A stretch of DNA of 64,000 nt from Orientallactaga sibirica (GCA_036365145.1 JAEOAD010001365.1:704501-768500), one strand, 5' to 3'. Positions 9,390 through 21,235 are shown, numbered from the stretch's first letter. The notes: generated by a model not told the origin, from the sequence alone. Program-made: numbers and translations.

Positions 9390-10992
9390 TTGATTTTTTT
9401 TTTTTTTTTTTTTTTTAGGTAGGGTCTCACTCTAGCCCAGGCTGACCTGGAATTCACTCTGTATTCTCAGGGTGGCCTTGAACTCATGGTGATCCTTCCT
9501 ACCTCTGCCTCCCAAGTGCTGGGATTAAAGGCGTGTGACATCACTCCTGGCTATGTTTTGATTTTTTTTTGAAGCACGGTCTCACTCTAGCTCATACTGA
9601 GCTGGAACTCACTATGTTGTCTCAGGCTGGCCTTGAACTCATGGCAATCCTCCTACTTCTGCCTCCCAAGTGCTGTAATTAAATGTGTACACCACCACGC
9701 CCAGCTCTCTCTTTCTCTCTCTCTTTTTTGGTTTTGCAAGGTAGGGTTTCACTCTGGTCCAGGCTGACCTGGAATTAACTATGTGGTCTCAGGGTGGCCT
9801 CGAACTCTCCGCCATCCTCCTACCTCTGCCTCCCGAGTGCTGGGATTAAAGGTGTGCGCCACCACGCCCGGCTCTCTCTTTTTTTTAATAATTAAAAAAA
9901 TCATTTATTTATTTGTGAGGAGAGAGAAAGTTTGGGCACACCAGGACAAACTCCAGACACATGTGCCATTTTATGTATCTGGCTGTACATGGGTAACTGA
10001 ACCCAGGCTGTCAGGCTTTGAAAGCAAGTGCCTTTTACTGCTGAGTCATCCCTCCAGCTCTCTTTTAAATTTTAACTAATTAATCAATTATTTATTATCA
10101 TTATTATTTTTTTAAAGGTTTTATTTATTTATTTATTAGTGACTGAGAGAGGGAAAGAGATAGAGGGAGAGTGAGAATGGGCATGCCAGGGCCTCTAGCC
10201 ACTGCAAATGAACTCCAGACGTGTGTGCCCCCTTGTGCATCTGGCTTATGTGGGACCTGGAGAATCGAACCAGGGTCCTTAGGCTTCGCAGGCATGTGCC
10301 TTAACTGCTAAGCCATCTCTCCAGCCCATTGTTGTTGCTGTTATTATATTATTTTTTGAGGTAAGGTCTCGCTCTAGCCCAGGTTGACCTGGAACTCACT
10401 TTGTATTCTCAGGGTGGCCTCGAACTCCCGGCGATCCCCCTACCTCTGCCTCCTGAGTGCTGGGATTAAAGGTGTGTGCTACCACGCCCGGCCTACCATT
10501 GTTATTATTTTTTGAGGCAGGGTCTTGCTCTAGCCCAGGCTGACCTGGAATTCACTGTGGAGTCTCAGGGTGGCTTTGAACTCACAACAATCCTCCTACC
10601 TCTGCCTCCCGAGTGCTGGGATTAAAGGTGTGCTCCACAACGCCTCGCTCTAATTTTTTTTTTTAATCAAGATAGGGTTTTGATATAGCTAAGACTGGCC
10701 TCAAATTTCTGAGTAACCCTGGCTGCCTTAGTCCCCCTCCACCCCCCATTCACTATGTAGTCTCAGGGTGGCCTACCTCTGCCTTCTAAGTGCTGGGATT
10801 AAAGATGTGCCACGAGGTTTTTAAAAAATGTATTCTTTAAAAAAATTTTTATTTGCAAGTAAAAAGAAACATAGCCTCTAGATGCACATGCCACTTGTGA
10901 ATCTGGCTTTATGTGGATACTGGGGAATCAAACCTGGGTCCTTAGGCTTTGCAGGCAATAGCCTTAACTGCTGAGCCATCTCTCTAGCCCAT
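9390..10992 (-). repeat. Reverse SINE cluster (B1 and DIP-like)
   Basis: B1 at 9390-9555, 9562-9710, 9720-9875, 10345-10492 and 10505-10650; B1 fragments 10655-10815; DIP-like at 9890-10060, 10110-10328 and 10835-10992. All reversed relative to the plus strand, with T-rich reversed tails between them. Confidence 0.9.
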
Positions 10993-11019
10993 ACCTTAGT
11001 TTTTTTTTTTTTTGAGGGA

Positions 11020-11100
11020 AGGTATGCCAGTGCCGTGCTTGTAGAGAATGCTCAATAAATATTTGTTAGATGAATAAAAGGGTGGATAAATCCCATCCAG
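11020..11100 (+). repeat. L2 LINE 3' end
   Basis: Contains GAATGCTCAATAAATATTTG followed by TTAGATGAATAAA, the well-known L2 3' terminus. Confidence 0.75.
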
Positions 11101-11464
11101 GCACTCCACAAGTATAATAATACATTTGGGAGATCACATTAATAAGTACATGTTCAGGAAGTGTGCTGCCTGGGTGGGGCAGGAGTCAGGGAGCTGTGAT
11201 GAAATACCTTCCCTTGGACCTGCACCGTGAAAGCCTGACTTCTTTCCTCTGGCCTCAGGGGTGACCCCAGTCCTTGGGTGCTTCTTACTCCTTTGTGACC
11301 ATATGAGACCCCCAGGGTCCAACTATCAGCCCCACTGAAGCTCCTGTGCACCTGTTTCCCCCCTAGAATGACCCAGCACAAATGACCTCCAGGTGGCCCC
11401 TGTGTGTGGTGTCCCTTACTTCCCAGGTTTGGGTGATTCACAGCCTCAGGATGCCCAGGCTCAC

Positions 11465-11705
11465 ATTTCTTTTCTGGGAAGCCATTGCCGGTGGCTGGGA
11501 TAATGCTGGGTGCACCACTGGGTGGGTGTGGGTGCTGGCGGCGGGCAGGCAGCGTGCTGGAGGGGAAGGCGCAGGTACTGGTGAAGAGCACATCGCTGGG
11601 CAGGCCTGGTTCCAAGTTGGCAGGGTTGGCAAAGCTGGGATCCCGGCGCCCACTGCACAGGCTCTCATCTGACAGTGTCCGCTGCAGGCTCTTCTGAGGG
11701 GACTG
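11465..11705 (-). CDS. SIPA1L3: SIPA1L3 fifth-from-last coding exon (SPAR C-terminal region)
   Basis: A 241-bp exon of 80 whole codons plus one base. The acceptor TTGGCAG precedes CAGTCCCCTCAG, phase 0, chosen over the AG twelve bases inside because it preserves the expected QSPQK start; both are in frame, so a four-residue alternative is possible. It ends T1 before GTGAGC. It carries QRTLSDESLCSGRRDPSF, the hallmark of the SPAR C-terminal domain and a basophilic-kinase-like RTLS site, then LPSDVLFTSTCAFPSSTLPA. A His/Pro-rich patch, RRQHPHPPSG, precedes the GFPEKK end. Confidence 0.95.
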
Positions 11706-12570
11706 CTGCCAAGATGGAGTGGGATAAGGTCATGTCACACTGGGCCTGGGCTCTGGTACTCAGGGCTTCTTGGTTAAGTCCTGACCTGTCCAGCAGCTCC
11801 TTCTGCATCCTTTCTGATCAAAGAACCTGGTTTGCCCTGGGAGGTCACACTTTCTGACTTGTGGCCCATGGCCTTTGACCCCAACCTCCTATTCCAGGAA
11901 AGAACATGGCAAACTAGGGAAGGTGGCACAACCCACATTCAACTTGTGAAAGTCAGAGGCTCTAACACCAATATGCCCTCTGCCCCCAAGGCTTGAGGCT
12001 GGTGGACCTAAATACTGGAGATCGGGGACCTAGGGGCTTGTGCATGCTAGGCAAGCAGTTTATCACTGAGCTATATCAGCCCTTTTTGTTTCTTTTGAGA
12101 TCATCAAAGCCATATAGTGCAGCAGGTTTGGTACTCATAATCCTCTGGCCTCAACTTCCTGAGGGATGGGATTGTAGGGATGTACTGCCATCCTAAGTAA
12201 AGAGCTGTCCTGGTCCTCAGAGACGGCAGTGAGGCCACCAAGACAGACAGAGACAACGGAGGGACTATGATGCCCATTGTTGTGGTCCTGCTCTGTCCTT
12301 GGGGAACTAGGAACCAAGTTTTCCCCAGGAGACCATTCTGCTCTTGTGCTCTGTAATCTGGGTAGTGGGCACCGTTTTCCTCCTGGGTTCTGGGGACAAG
12401 GATGTGAGATCCAGCTCTAGGGTCCTGCCCTAGTTGGCTCAAGTTCTGACTCTGTCCCTAATATGAGGCCTTCACTCATACCTCAAATGGTCCAGAAGAT
12501 GGCAAAGGCCGGGGTCTCAGCAGAGAGCACTGCCCCCTTCCCACCCCGCCTGGGGCCACGTGGCACATAC
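11706..12570. other. 865-bp intron, mostly unique, with one ID-type fragment
   Basis: Non-repetitive apart from 12010-12090, a reversed tRNA-type fragment (GTGCATGCTAGGCAAGCAGT and ATCACTGAGCTATATCAGCC) of ID kind. Its small size and low SINE load contrast with its neighbours. Confidence 0.65.
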
Positions 12571-12736
12571 CCCTGTGTCCCGTTCTTGCTCTGGCCCCAA
12601 GTTGTCCATGATGATGAGCTTCTTCAGGTCGTCCTCAATGGTTGACTTATAGTTTTTCCGTGGGGATCGAAGGTCTCGCAGGGATGCTCTCAACCGTGGC
12701 TGACCAAAGACGTTTTTCGTGTTGGTATCCACTTGC
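12571..12736 (-). CDS. SIPA1L3: SIPA1L3 sixth-from-last coding exon (SPAR C-terminal region)
   Basis: A 166-bp exon. Acceptor CTTCCAG precedes G, completing a lysine split as AA|G; 55 whole codons end at GGG before GTATGT, phase 0. It begins QVDTNTKNVFGQPRLRASLR and includes SPRKNYKSTIEDDLKKLI, a basic stretch followed by an amphipathic acidic helix. This is the most conserved block outside the RapGAP and PDZ domains in the SIPA1L family, shared by all three paralogues, so it identifies the family but not the member. Confidence 0.96.
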
Positions 12737-12794
12737 CTGGAAGGAGAGTGCTGGGGTCAGTGGGCACAAGCTGCTACTCTAAGCTATCTAAACC

Positions 12795-14450
12795 TATTGG
12801 TGAAGACTCCACATGCTTGGGAGCAGATCACTGAGTAATCAAGCCTGAGCTGAGATGGAAACCTTCTCCCTGTTGACAAGCTTGGGGATGCTGGAAAGAG
12901 CTATGCAGGCAGCATGAAGCTTTTGGGGGGAGACAAGTCATCAGTGGTCTTAACCAGCAGCAGTGGACCCTGCAAGCTATACAGCTGGCCAGTCAGGCCA
13001 AACGTGCCAACTTGTCAAATGGTAGCATGTCTGTTTTTTCAGGGAAACCAATGGCTCTCTGACTGGAATAGAGGCCTGGTCCATGGCAGGGAATTCATGT
13101 CTGGTACTGAAAACCTAGTCAAAAGCCTATAGCTTCCAGGTGTGGTGGCGCACGCCTTTAATCCCAGCACTCGGGAGGCAAAGGTAGGAGGATCACTGTG
13201 AGTTCGAGGCCAGCCTGAGACTACATAGTGAATTCCAGGTCAGCCTGAGCTAGAGTTGAAACATTACCTCGAAAAACCAAAAAAACAAAACCAAAAACAA
13301 ACCAAAACCAAAAACAAACCCCATAGCTGGACTGGAGAAAGGGCTTAGCCATTAAGGCGCTTGCCTGCAAAGCCAAAGGACCAAGGTCCAAAGGACCAAG
13401 GAAAAGACAGATGCACAAGGTGGCGCATGCATCTGGAGTTCATTTGCAGCAGCTAGAGATCCTGGTGCGTCTATTCTCTCTCTCTCTCTGTCTCTTCCTC
13501 TCCCTCCTCCCCTCTCTCTTTCAAACAAATAAATAAAACCAAAGATATTTTTTAAAAAGCCTGTGGCTGGGAGGTCATAAACCCTAGGGGAAAACTACTC
13601 TGCTTAAACACATATATTATGCTCACCAAACTACCCTCTAAGCACTTAATATTATTTTATTATTATTATTATTTTTTTTTTTGATTTTTCGAGGTAGGGT
13701 TTCCCTCTAGCTGGGGCTGACCTGGAATTCACTCTGTAGTCTCAGGGTGGCCTCAAACTCACGGCGATCCTCCTACCTCTGCCTCCCAAGTGCTGGGATT
13801 AAAGGTGTGCGCCATGAAGCCCGGCTTATTGTTTTTGAGGTAGAGTCTCACTCTAGCCCAGGCTGACCAGGCACTCACTGTATAGTCCCAGGCTAGCTTC
13901 AAACTCATGGAGATCCTCCTATCTCGGCCTCCGGAATGTTGGGATTAAAGGTGTATGCCACCATGCTCTGGCTTAAACACTTAAATTTATGCCGCATATA
14001 TTACTTGTACTCTCACTTTTGGTTAGAGAAGCTTCTCTTTTCAGATGGCAGTGGCTACTGGAGTGACTCAAAGCTCACCATAGTGCAGAGAAGAATAACC
14101 ATGGACTGTCCAGCACTAAGTAAGACATCTCTACCACACCCTCTAAAGCTCAGGGACCATTGCAGAAGAGGTGGTGGAAAGAACGTAAGAGCCAAAGGAA
14201 GGGAGGAGTGCTTACAATGTTGTCTTCCAGACACAAAGTGGCCTTGACATTCCTGACCACACAGTGGCTGATGCTGCCTCACAAGACAAGCGTAACAATG
14301 ACATTCAGAGAAGAGAGTCTAACTGGAAAGAAGAAGGGGTCCAGTGGAAGGGAGATTTGGGTGGGAACTGAGGTTACAGGTGGGGATTATGATCATGGTA
14401 TGTTGTTTATACTTAAGGAAGTTTCCAACAAAAAATTAAAAAAAACCAAC
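12795..14450 (+). repeat. L1-type 3' end split by four SINEs
   Basis: One LINE 3' segment in three pieces: 12795-13137, 13556-13665 and 13975-14450. It includes TTAGAGAAGCTTCTCTTTTC and a purine-rich stretch ahead of the A-rich end. The first break holds B1 13138-13310 (+) and a deleted DIP-like SINE 13325-13555 (+), with AAAAGCCT at both edges. The second holds two reversed B1, 13675-13826 and 13828-13975. The same segment recurs at 15595, 47115, 57375 and, reversed, 53450. LINE assignment is by resemblance to rodent L1 3' UTRs. Confidence 0.75.
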
Positions 14451-14459
14451 TAGATAGAC

Positions 14460-15170
14460 TGGAGGCATCTAGCTGCCACCAACAACTGACTGTACCTTCT
14501 CTATGTCACCTTGTCATGTTTATAACCCAGATGGAGTGACAATCTATGAATGGTATGTGGAATATGCTCACATTTGAGTAAAACATGCTTTTCACAGAAA
14601 ATGATTTCTGTTCTAGACATGAGGAATAATGACCACCACTGGGGAGGAGTCACATTATGAGGTGGAAAAATGAGACTTTTTCATCTGATACCCTTCTGAA
14701 GTGTAAATCTATTTTACCATAATCATGTGTTATAACAACAGTGATTTTTCAAAAGGCTGATGCCTGGCCTTTATCATTTGTAATTTGAGAGGGTCTCCAA
14801 GTTGAGAAGAAATAGGATGTCCTGGACTCCAGAGGGCTTTGAAGTCTGTATTTTCTTTATTTTTCTCAGCTGTCAGCCATGTGACTTTAACAAAGGGAGG
14901 CAGGGGATGGTGAATTTTTTTCTGTGAGGCTGTATTCCCTCCTAAATCAAATCTGCAGATCTGGGGCATGCTGGCTCTCTGCCCCTAACAGGGAAAGGAT
15001 GACGCACGACTGAAATGGAGGAGAAAAGAAAGAAGAGGCAGAAAGACACAAGAACAAATGTCTCTCTGAGGAAACTGGAAGGAACCTCCTTCCCTCCCCT
15101 TAGATCTCTGGAATCCCCATCTCCCTCTAGGCAGGGTCCACTATTTTGGTGGGTAGACCTGGCCTCAGCA
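14460..15170. other. Intron sequence, nothing recognised
   Basis: Unique-looking AT-rich sequence between two LINE/SINE blocks; no exon, RNA gene or repeat that I can name. Confidence 0.5.
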
Positions 15171-15174
15171 CGGC

Positions 15175-15427
15175 ATCGCTCAAGAGGCGGCTCAGCAGTA
15201 AGAGCGCTTGCTGAGCGAGCATGAAGACCTGGGTTCCACCCTTAGCACCCATGTTAAAGAGCCAGGATGATTGATGGGGCTTGCTGCTCAGCCAGTCTAA
15301 CTGAAAGAGAGAGACCGTGTGTCAAGAAAATAAGTGTTCTTGTTTGGTTTCTGCATACATGTGCAAGAGCATACACATGCATATACATCATGTGCACATT
15401 CACACACACCAAAAAAAAAAAAAAAAA
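15175..15427 (+). repeat. Old B2/ID-like tRNA SINE with A-tail
   Basis: Head GCGGCTCAGCAGTAAGAGCG and GACCTGGGTTCCACCC look like A and B boxes of a tRNA-type SINE, followed by a CA-rich middle and a 17-A tail at 15411-15427. It differs from the DIP-like copies and is closer to B2/ID. Confidence 0.6.
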
Positions 15428-15594
15428 GTGGAAAACATTTAGACACTGTCTTCACCGTGGCAGTTTTACTTCTGGAAATGGCTACTTCAGAAAACCTGTG
15501 GTGATGTGTATATGGGGCTCTGTCTGTGAAGCAAAAAAACACACTTTGCAAAATTTATGCAATAGATGCTGAAGACATCTCTTGCCTGACAGGC

Positions 15595-16460
15595 AAGGTC
15601 ACTGAGAAAGCAAGCTGGTGCTGAGCAGAAAACCTTCTCCCTGTAGACCAGCCAACTGAAAGCTGGAAAAAGCTGCACTGCATGCAGAGTATGGGAGACA
15701 GAAGTCATCAGCAGTGAAAACAGTGGACGCTGAATATTCAAATTTGGCCAGACAGGCCCAAAGACTGAACGGGTGCAATAGTGGCATGTCTACTCGTGGG
15801 GTAACCAACTGCTCTATAATTGGACTGAAGGCCCTCTCTACGGGAGGGAATACATACCTGGTACTGAAAAACCTAAGCAAAGTCTATGGTAGGTAAGGTC
15901 ATGAGCCTTAGGGGTATAAAGCATGCTCTTATCTAAATGTATATACTATTCCCACCAAGCTGACCGGAAAATACTACACTTAATGCTCATATTCACATAT
16001 TAATGCTACTCTCACTTCTGGTTAGAGAAGCTTCTCTTTTCAGATGGCAATGACCACTGGGATGACCCAAAAGGCAACATAGTGCTGAGAAGAAGGGATG
16101 GAGACGTGCCCAGCACTGAAACATCTCTGTCACACCCTCCAAGGCTCAGGGATCATTGCGGAAGAGGGGGCGGATAGAATGGAAGAGCCAAAGGAAGGGT
16201 ACGACTCCTTACAATGCAACTGCCCAGACAGAAATTGGCCGTGATATCCATGACCTTGCTGTGCCTAGCAATACCTCCGCAAGACCCTCATAATAGAAGT
16301 AAAAGATGATGACATCAAATTAAAAAAGAGACTAATGGAGAGAGGGAGGGGATATGATGGAGAGTGGAGTTCTAAAGGGGAATGGGGGGAGGGGAGGGAA
16401 AACTATGCACCTTTTGTATGTAAGTATGATTTGTTGTCAATAAATATTTTTAAAAAAATT
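15595..16460 (+). repeat. L1-type 3' end, uninterrupted copy
   Basis: The cleanest copy of the LINE 3' segment: TTAGAGAAGCTTCTCTTTTC at 16022, the GGAAGAGGGGGCGG block, then GGGGGAGGGGAGGGAAAA polypurine and TCAATAAATATTTTT before the A-rich end. 5'-truncated. It lacks any ORF2 sequence. Confidence 0.7.
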
Positions 16461-16469
16461 TTATGCAAT

Positions 16470-17300
16470 AGGGCTGGGGTATGGCACAGTGGCAGAGTTC
16501 TTGCCTAGCATGGATTTTATTTTTTTCTTTTTGTGGTGCTGAGATGGAACTTAGGGCCTTTCACATGCTAAGCAAGCATTTTCTTCTCATTTTATCTCTG
16601 ATGCAGGAAGCATGGTAGAATGCTCTTAATAACTGTTGCTTTCTTTCAAACTTTTTTTAACTTTTAAAATTAAGTGTAACTTTATTGTTTTGGTAGGGCT
16701 GTGGTTTCCTGTTTGTTTGTTTGTTTGTTTATTGTGAAGCAGGGTCTTAGCACTTAACCCAGGGTGACCTGGAACTCACTATGCAACCCAGGTTGGATCC
16801 TCCTACCTCAGCCTTCGGAGTGCTGGGATTAGGGACATATACCACCATGCTCATCTTGCAGTTCACTTTTTTTGAAGTTTTTCTCTCTTTTTTTTGAGAC
16901 AGGGTCTCATGTAGAGCTAGAATGGCTGCAAATTCTTTATGCAGCTGAAGATAACTTTGAACTTGTGAGCCTCCAGTCTCCACCTCCCAAATGCTGGGAT
17001 TATAAGTGTGTACCACCATACCTGGTTTTATGTGGTGGTGGGGATTGAGTTCAGGGTTTTGTACATGCTAAGCAGGCACTCTACCAACTGAGTTATACCC
17101 CAGCCCACAGGTAAGTGCTTTATGCCTCTTGTCCCTCACTGGTGAATTCTAGGTAAGCACTCTACCTTTGGGTCATGTTCTCATCTCTCATTGGTGAACA
17201 CTAGGCAAGTGCTACCATTGAGCCCCACCCACAGTCCCTCACTGGTAGATTCTAGGCAAGTGTTTCACTGAAGGCTGAGCCATGTCTTCAGACCCTTATT
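16470..17300 (-). repeat. Old B1 copies and tandem ID-type arms, reversed
   Basis: 16470-16590 is an ID-like fragment split by a T-rich stretch. Old B1 lie reversed at 16715-16855 and 16885-17025. From 17030 to 17300 the same tRNA-like arm recurs about every 53-60 bp: TGCTAAGCAGGCACTCTACC, TTCTAGGTAAGCACTCTACC, CACTAGGCAAGTGCTACCAT and TTCTAGGCAAGTGTTTCACT. This mirrors the forward array at 52858-53068. Confidence 0.65.
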
Positions 17301-17645
17301 TACTCATGTGTTTGAGGCAAGAGTCGAGTGCTATCCTTGAACTATATCCCCAGACCATGCTTGTCTAGCATGTGTGAGGCTCAAGGTTCCATTCCAGAAT
17401 GGCAAAATAACCCCTCCAAAAGAAGTGGGCTTAAACATCTCTGATCTTTTATTTTTCTCTAGATCTTTGGCATCCATAATTGTTTGAACATAATGATCTC
17501 AGTGCTGGTAGCTGTAAATGGGCTACTTCTTGGTTGGTATAAAGCCATTTTCTAAGCCCTAATATGGAACCACTCACTTCAAAAAGAATGGAAAAGAAAA
17601 GTAGAAACACAGATGAATGTATTGATTCATAAAAAGGGGAGCAAG
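17300..17645. other. Intron sequence, one possible ID fragment
   Basis: 17300-17400 continues with further worn tRNA-like pieces (TGTCTAGCATGTGTGAGGC). The rest is unassigned. Confidence 0.4.
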
Positions 17646-17647
17646 GA

Positions 17648-18190
17648 GCCAGGCATGGTGGTGCACACCTTTAATGCCAGCACTCGGGAGGCAGAGGTAG
17701 GAGGCCACCCTGAAACTACATACTGAATTCCAGGTCAATACCTGGGCCAGAATGAGACCCTAATTCTTAAAAAAGGAAGCAAGGAGTCAGTTGAGTTGGC
17801 ACATACCTGTAATCATAGCACTTGGGAGGCTGAGGCTGGGGGACCTGGGAATTCAAGACTAGGCTGGATACATAGTGAAGACTGTTTCAAACACAAAACC
17901 ACCACCAAACAAAACAAAAAAGGAGGAGCAAGGAAAGTGTGTATGATCACACGTGTTAGGACAAAGAAATGAACAGCGCTGCTTTGGGTTAGGAGAGCCA
18001 AGGACTTGGGCCTGGGGAAGCTCATTTTTCACTGTAGGCCTGGTTTAGTAACCTATAGTACTGGACATGGTGATGTATGCCTGTAAATCCAGCACTCGGG
18101 AGGCAGAGGCAGGATGAGAAATTGAAGGCTATCCTCAGCTACATAGAATTCTAGGTCAGTGTAGACTACATGAGACTTTGCCCCCCAAAC
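17648..18190 (+). repeat. Three forward B1 copies
   Basis: B1 at 17648-17770, an older one at 17785-17910 and another at 18063-18190, separated by unassigned sequence. Confidence 0.82.
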
Positions 18191-18415
18191 AAAACACAAG
18201 CCAACAACAACCCCAAATCAATAACCCAACCCTTCTGAGGTGCTACAGTTTCTACCTTGTGTGCATTACCTGCCACAACATAACTGAAAGAAACACACTC
18301 CAGGTTCCATCTAGCATTCCTGAACACATCTCTGACTTGCTCATGCTAAGTTTGGGTTCTGCCATGGTGTAGAATTAAACCACTTCCACTAAAAAAAAAA
18401 AAAAAAAGACTACCT

Positions 18416-18775
18416 AGCCCAGGCGTGGTGGTGCACACCTTTAATCCCAGCACTCAGGAGGCGGAAGTAGGAGGATCGCTGTGAGTTCAAGGCCACCTGA
18501 GACTACATAGTGAATTCCAGGTCAGTCTGAGCTAGAGCAAGACCCTACCTCGGAAAAACAAAAGACTGGGCTGGAGAGAAGGCTTAGTGGTTAAGGCATT
18601 TGTCTGTGAAGCCTTAGGACCCAGTTTTGATTCCCCAGTTCTCACATAAGCCAGATGCACAAGGTGGCGCATGCGTCTAGAGTTTATTTGCAGTGGCTAG
18701 AGGCCCTGGCATGTCCATTCTCTATCTGTCCCCGTCTCTCTCTTAAATAAATAAAATATTTAAAAGAAAAAGAAA
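18416..18775 (+). repeat. B1 followed by DIP-like SINE
   Basis: B1 18416-18560 then DIP-like 18567-18775, both forward. The DIP-like copy keeps GGCTTAGTGGTTAAGGC and CACAAGGTGGCGCATGCG. Confidence 0.9.
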
Positions 18776-18779
18776 GACT

Positions 18780-20300
18780 GACAAGTACCAAGGAGGCTCT
18801 GCAGGCAGACCTCTGACAGCAATTGCTTTCCTGGTAACAGACAGGACAGAAGCTCAGGCAAGCAATGGGTCAGCTGCAGCAGGTCCCAATCTCAGCTAAT
18901 TCAGAACTCTGGCTTCTAGCTGGGGCAGCTCCCTCGGGGTCAGGTTAATTAAGCCAATTAGCATGGTTGTTGGCTTGGCTGAGCTGGGATTCTGCCAATT
19001 TGGCTGGCAGAGATGGGGACAGCCTTGCTGTTTGTGAGGCACTGGGGTCTGGAGAGGCCCCCCCATGGCTTTTTCTTGGCACTGAGGTAAAGTTGTAGGG
19101 GAAGGGCTAAACCCAAGAAATGAGGAAGCCCAGAAGCCAATGTCAACCACTGGAAGCCAGTGCTTGCAGCACACTCATACCATCTCTGTGGTCTTCCCTC
19201 TTGTGGCTTGGAAACTAAGGCACACAGAATGCATATCTGCCAGCTGCTCTGAACCACTTGCTTATGAAGAATGCAGCATTCAGTATGCATCTTCTGGTGG
19301 CATGGGCCCTGGCTGGGTGTTTCATGGGTTCATACATTATTCATGAGAGATGGGTTCTAAAACCATCTTCACATCCCAAGAGAGGCCACTAATATTCCAG
19401 AAGGTTCCAATAAAGCCGTGTGGAACTGGGACCTGGTCCTAGGTTACCTGACCCAAAGGACTACACTTGTAACCGTGGGTGTAGAGCACAGTACTGACAA
19501 ATGTCACCTTCTGAGTGCTCACTCACTGTTTCCCAGGCCCTGGGTGCTCCTTACTCCCATGATTTCATCATGTCTCCTCCATGGCCCCAGGTAAGTGGGT
19601 TGTCCCTCCTCACATACAGGCTATTGGGGCCTGGATCCTCATCTGTAACCAGGGGCTTGCCTGATGATGACGATACTGAGTAGCAGGCACTTTGGTGACA
19701 GGAGAAACTATGTGTCCAAGGGCTTCTTCCTGCCTGACCCTCAGTCCTACAGATGAGGGCTAGTGGTCTCTCAACTCTGCGCCACTGTGGCTGTTTTCTG
19801 GAGCACAGAGGCCCATGTAGGGCTACACCAGCCCTGTGAGGCTTCTCTGGCCACAGAGCCATCTAGTTTCAAGGGCAGAATCAAGCCTGAGGCCAGATCA
19901 ACCTTTGAAGTAGAGGGCTGCTGGCTCCGCCCCTGCTCCTCTGTCAGTGTGGCCTCCCTAGTCTGACACAGCCTCATCAGCCAGTTAGTGCTGAGGAATT
20001 TGGAATAACTCACCCTGGAGGTGAGGGCCACCGTTAAAACAGAGTTTAAAGAGAGAATCTGAGGTGAGCAGCAGCTATGGGGAAGGCAGGCCAGAGAATT
20101 TAGTTTCTAGAAAAAGTGGGTAAAATAAAGCTGCCTGGTAATTCCTGAGGCAGAGCTGTTAGCCAGGGCTGGCATGACAGCCTTGTTATGATAGATGCTT
20201 GGTCCCTGCATGTATGGTCTGTTCTTCACTAGCTCACACCATCTCTTGTCAATAAATAAGAGTGTGCCCAAGCAGAGAGCACTCAGAAAAGGCACACACT
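18780..20300. promoter_or_regulatory. 1.5-kb SINE-free intron block, candidate regulatory region
   Basis: No B1, DIP-like, LINE or LTR sequence for about 1.5 kb in an intron otherwise packed with repeats. Near 18947-19010 there is TTAATTAAGCCAATTAGC followed by TTGGCTTGGCTG and TGCCAATTTGGCTGGC, homeodomain-like and NFI-like motifs close together. Function is inferred only from repeat depletion and motifs; there is no direct proof. Confidence 0.3.
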
Positions 20301-20304
20301 GGGA

Positions 20305-20840
20305 TAGGAAGATGGCTCAGTGGGTAACAGTGCTTGCTGCACAAACAAGAGGACCTAATGTCCCATGTTATGTACCTATGCACCCACGTTAAAACAAACA
20401 AACAAACAAGAGGAAAAGCCAAGTGTGGCCGCGCAGGCCTCTAGTCCCAGCTCTTAGGGCATAAGAGATCATAGGATCACTGGGGCTCACTAGTCAGTCA
20501 GTTTAACTGAAAAACAATGAGCTCCAGGGTCAGTTAGACTCTGCCTTGAGGAAATAAAGAGGAAGACCAATAGAGGATACATGACATCTTCCTCTGCCAT
20601 TCTCAGCTTCTGTGTCTATATACCTGCATATATACATACACACCGTATATACTGAGACTACAAAGTGAATTCCAGGTCAGCTTGAGCTACAGTGAGACCC
20701 TACCTTGAAAAAACAAAAACAAAAACAAAAACAAAAAATCAGGATGGGAGAGATGGCTTAGTGGTTAAGGTGCTTGCCTGCAAAGCCAAAGGACCCAGGT
20801 TCGATTTTTCAGGGCCACATAAGCCAGCTGCCCAAGGCTT
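20305..20840 (+). repeat. Worn tRNA SINE, B1 fragments and DIP-like head
   Basis: 20305-20410 is a B2/ID-like tRNA SINE with an (AAAC) tail; 20422-20560 a very worn B1; 20645-20740 the 3' half of a B1; 20742-20835 the tRNA-like head of a DIP-like SINE that stops abruptly after CCACATAAGCC. Confidence 0.7.
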
Positions 20841-21114
20841 GATCACTGCTTGTTGTGCATGTTGGCCTTGTAGTTTCTCTCTACACGATTACTGTGTATT
20901 ATGAGCTCATCCCCTCAGGAATAATTACGAGATTTGCTACATGTTTTCCCCTCCCTTTTCATGGACTTCTGGCTATACATCTCTAACCCTAACCTGAACT
21001 GGCCTTGACTAAGGCTGTATGTCTCCCTTCAGGATTGATGCTGGTTCAGCCTACATGGGGCACACCACCTGTCAGCCATGCTTTCCCATTGACTTTCCTG
21101 GCAACCCCACAAGA

Positions 21115-21235
21115 AGGGTCTTGTTCTTATCCCATTTCTAGATAAGTAGTAGTACTTGGCCCACGGTCCCCAATCTAGACATGACATAGCAGATTTAGGG
21201 TCCAAACCAAGAGCATCTAATTATTCATAGCCTCA
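21115..21235 (+). repeat. MIR SINE fragment
   Basis: CAACCCCACAAGAAGGGTCT, TTATCCCATTTCTAGATAAG and CTTGGCCCACGGTCCC follow the MIR core and 3' part. Confidence 0.55.
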
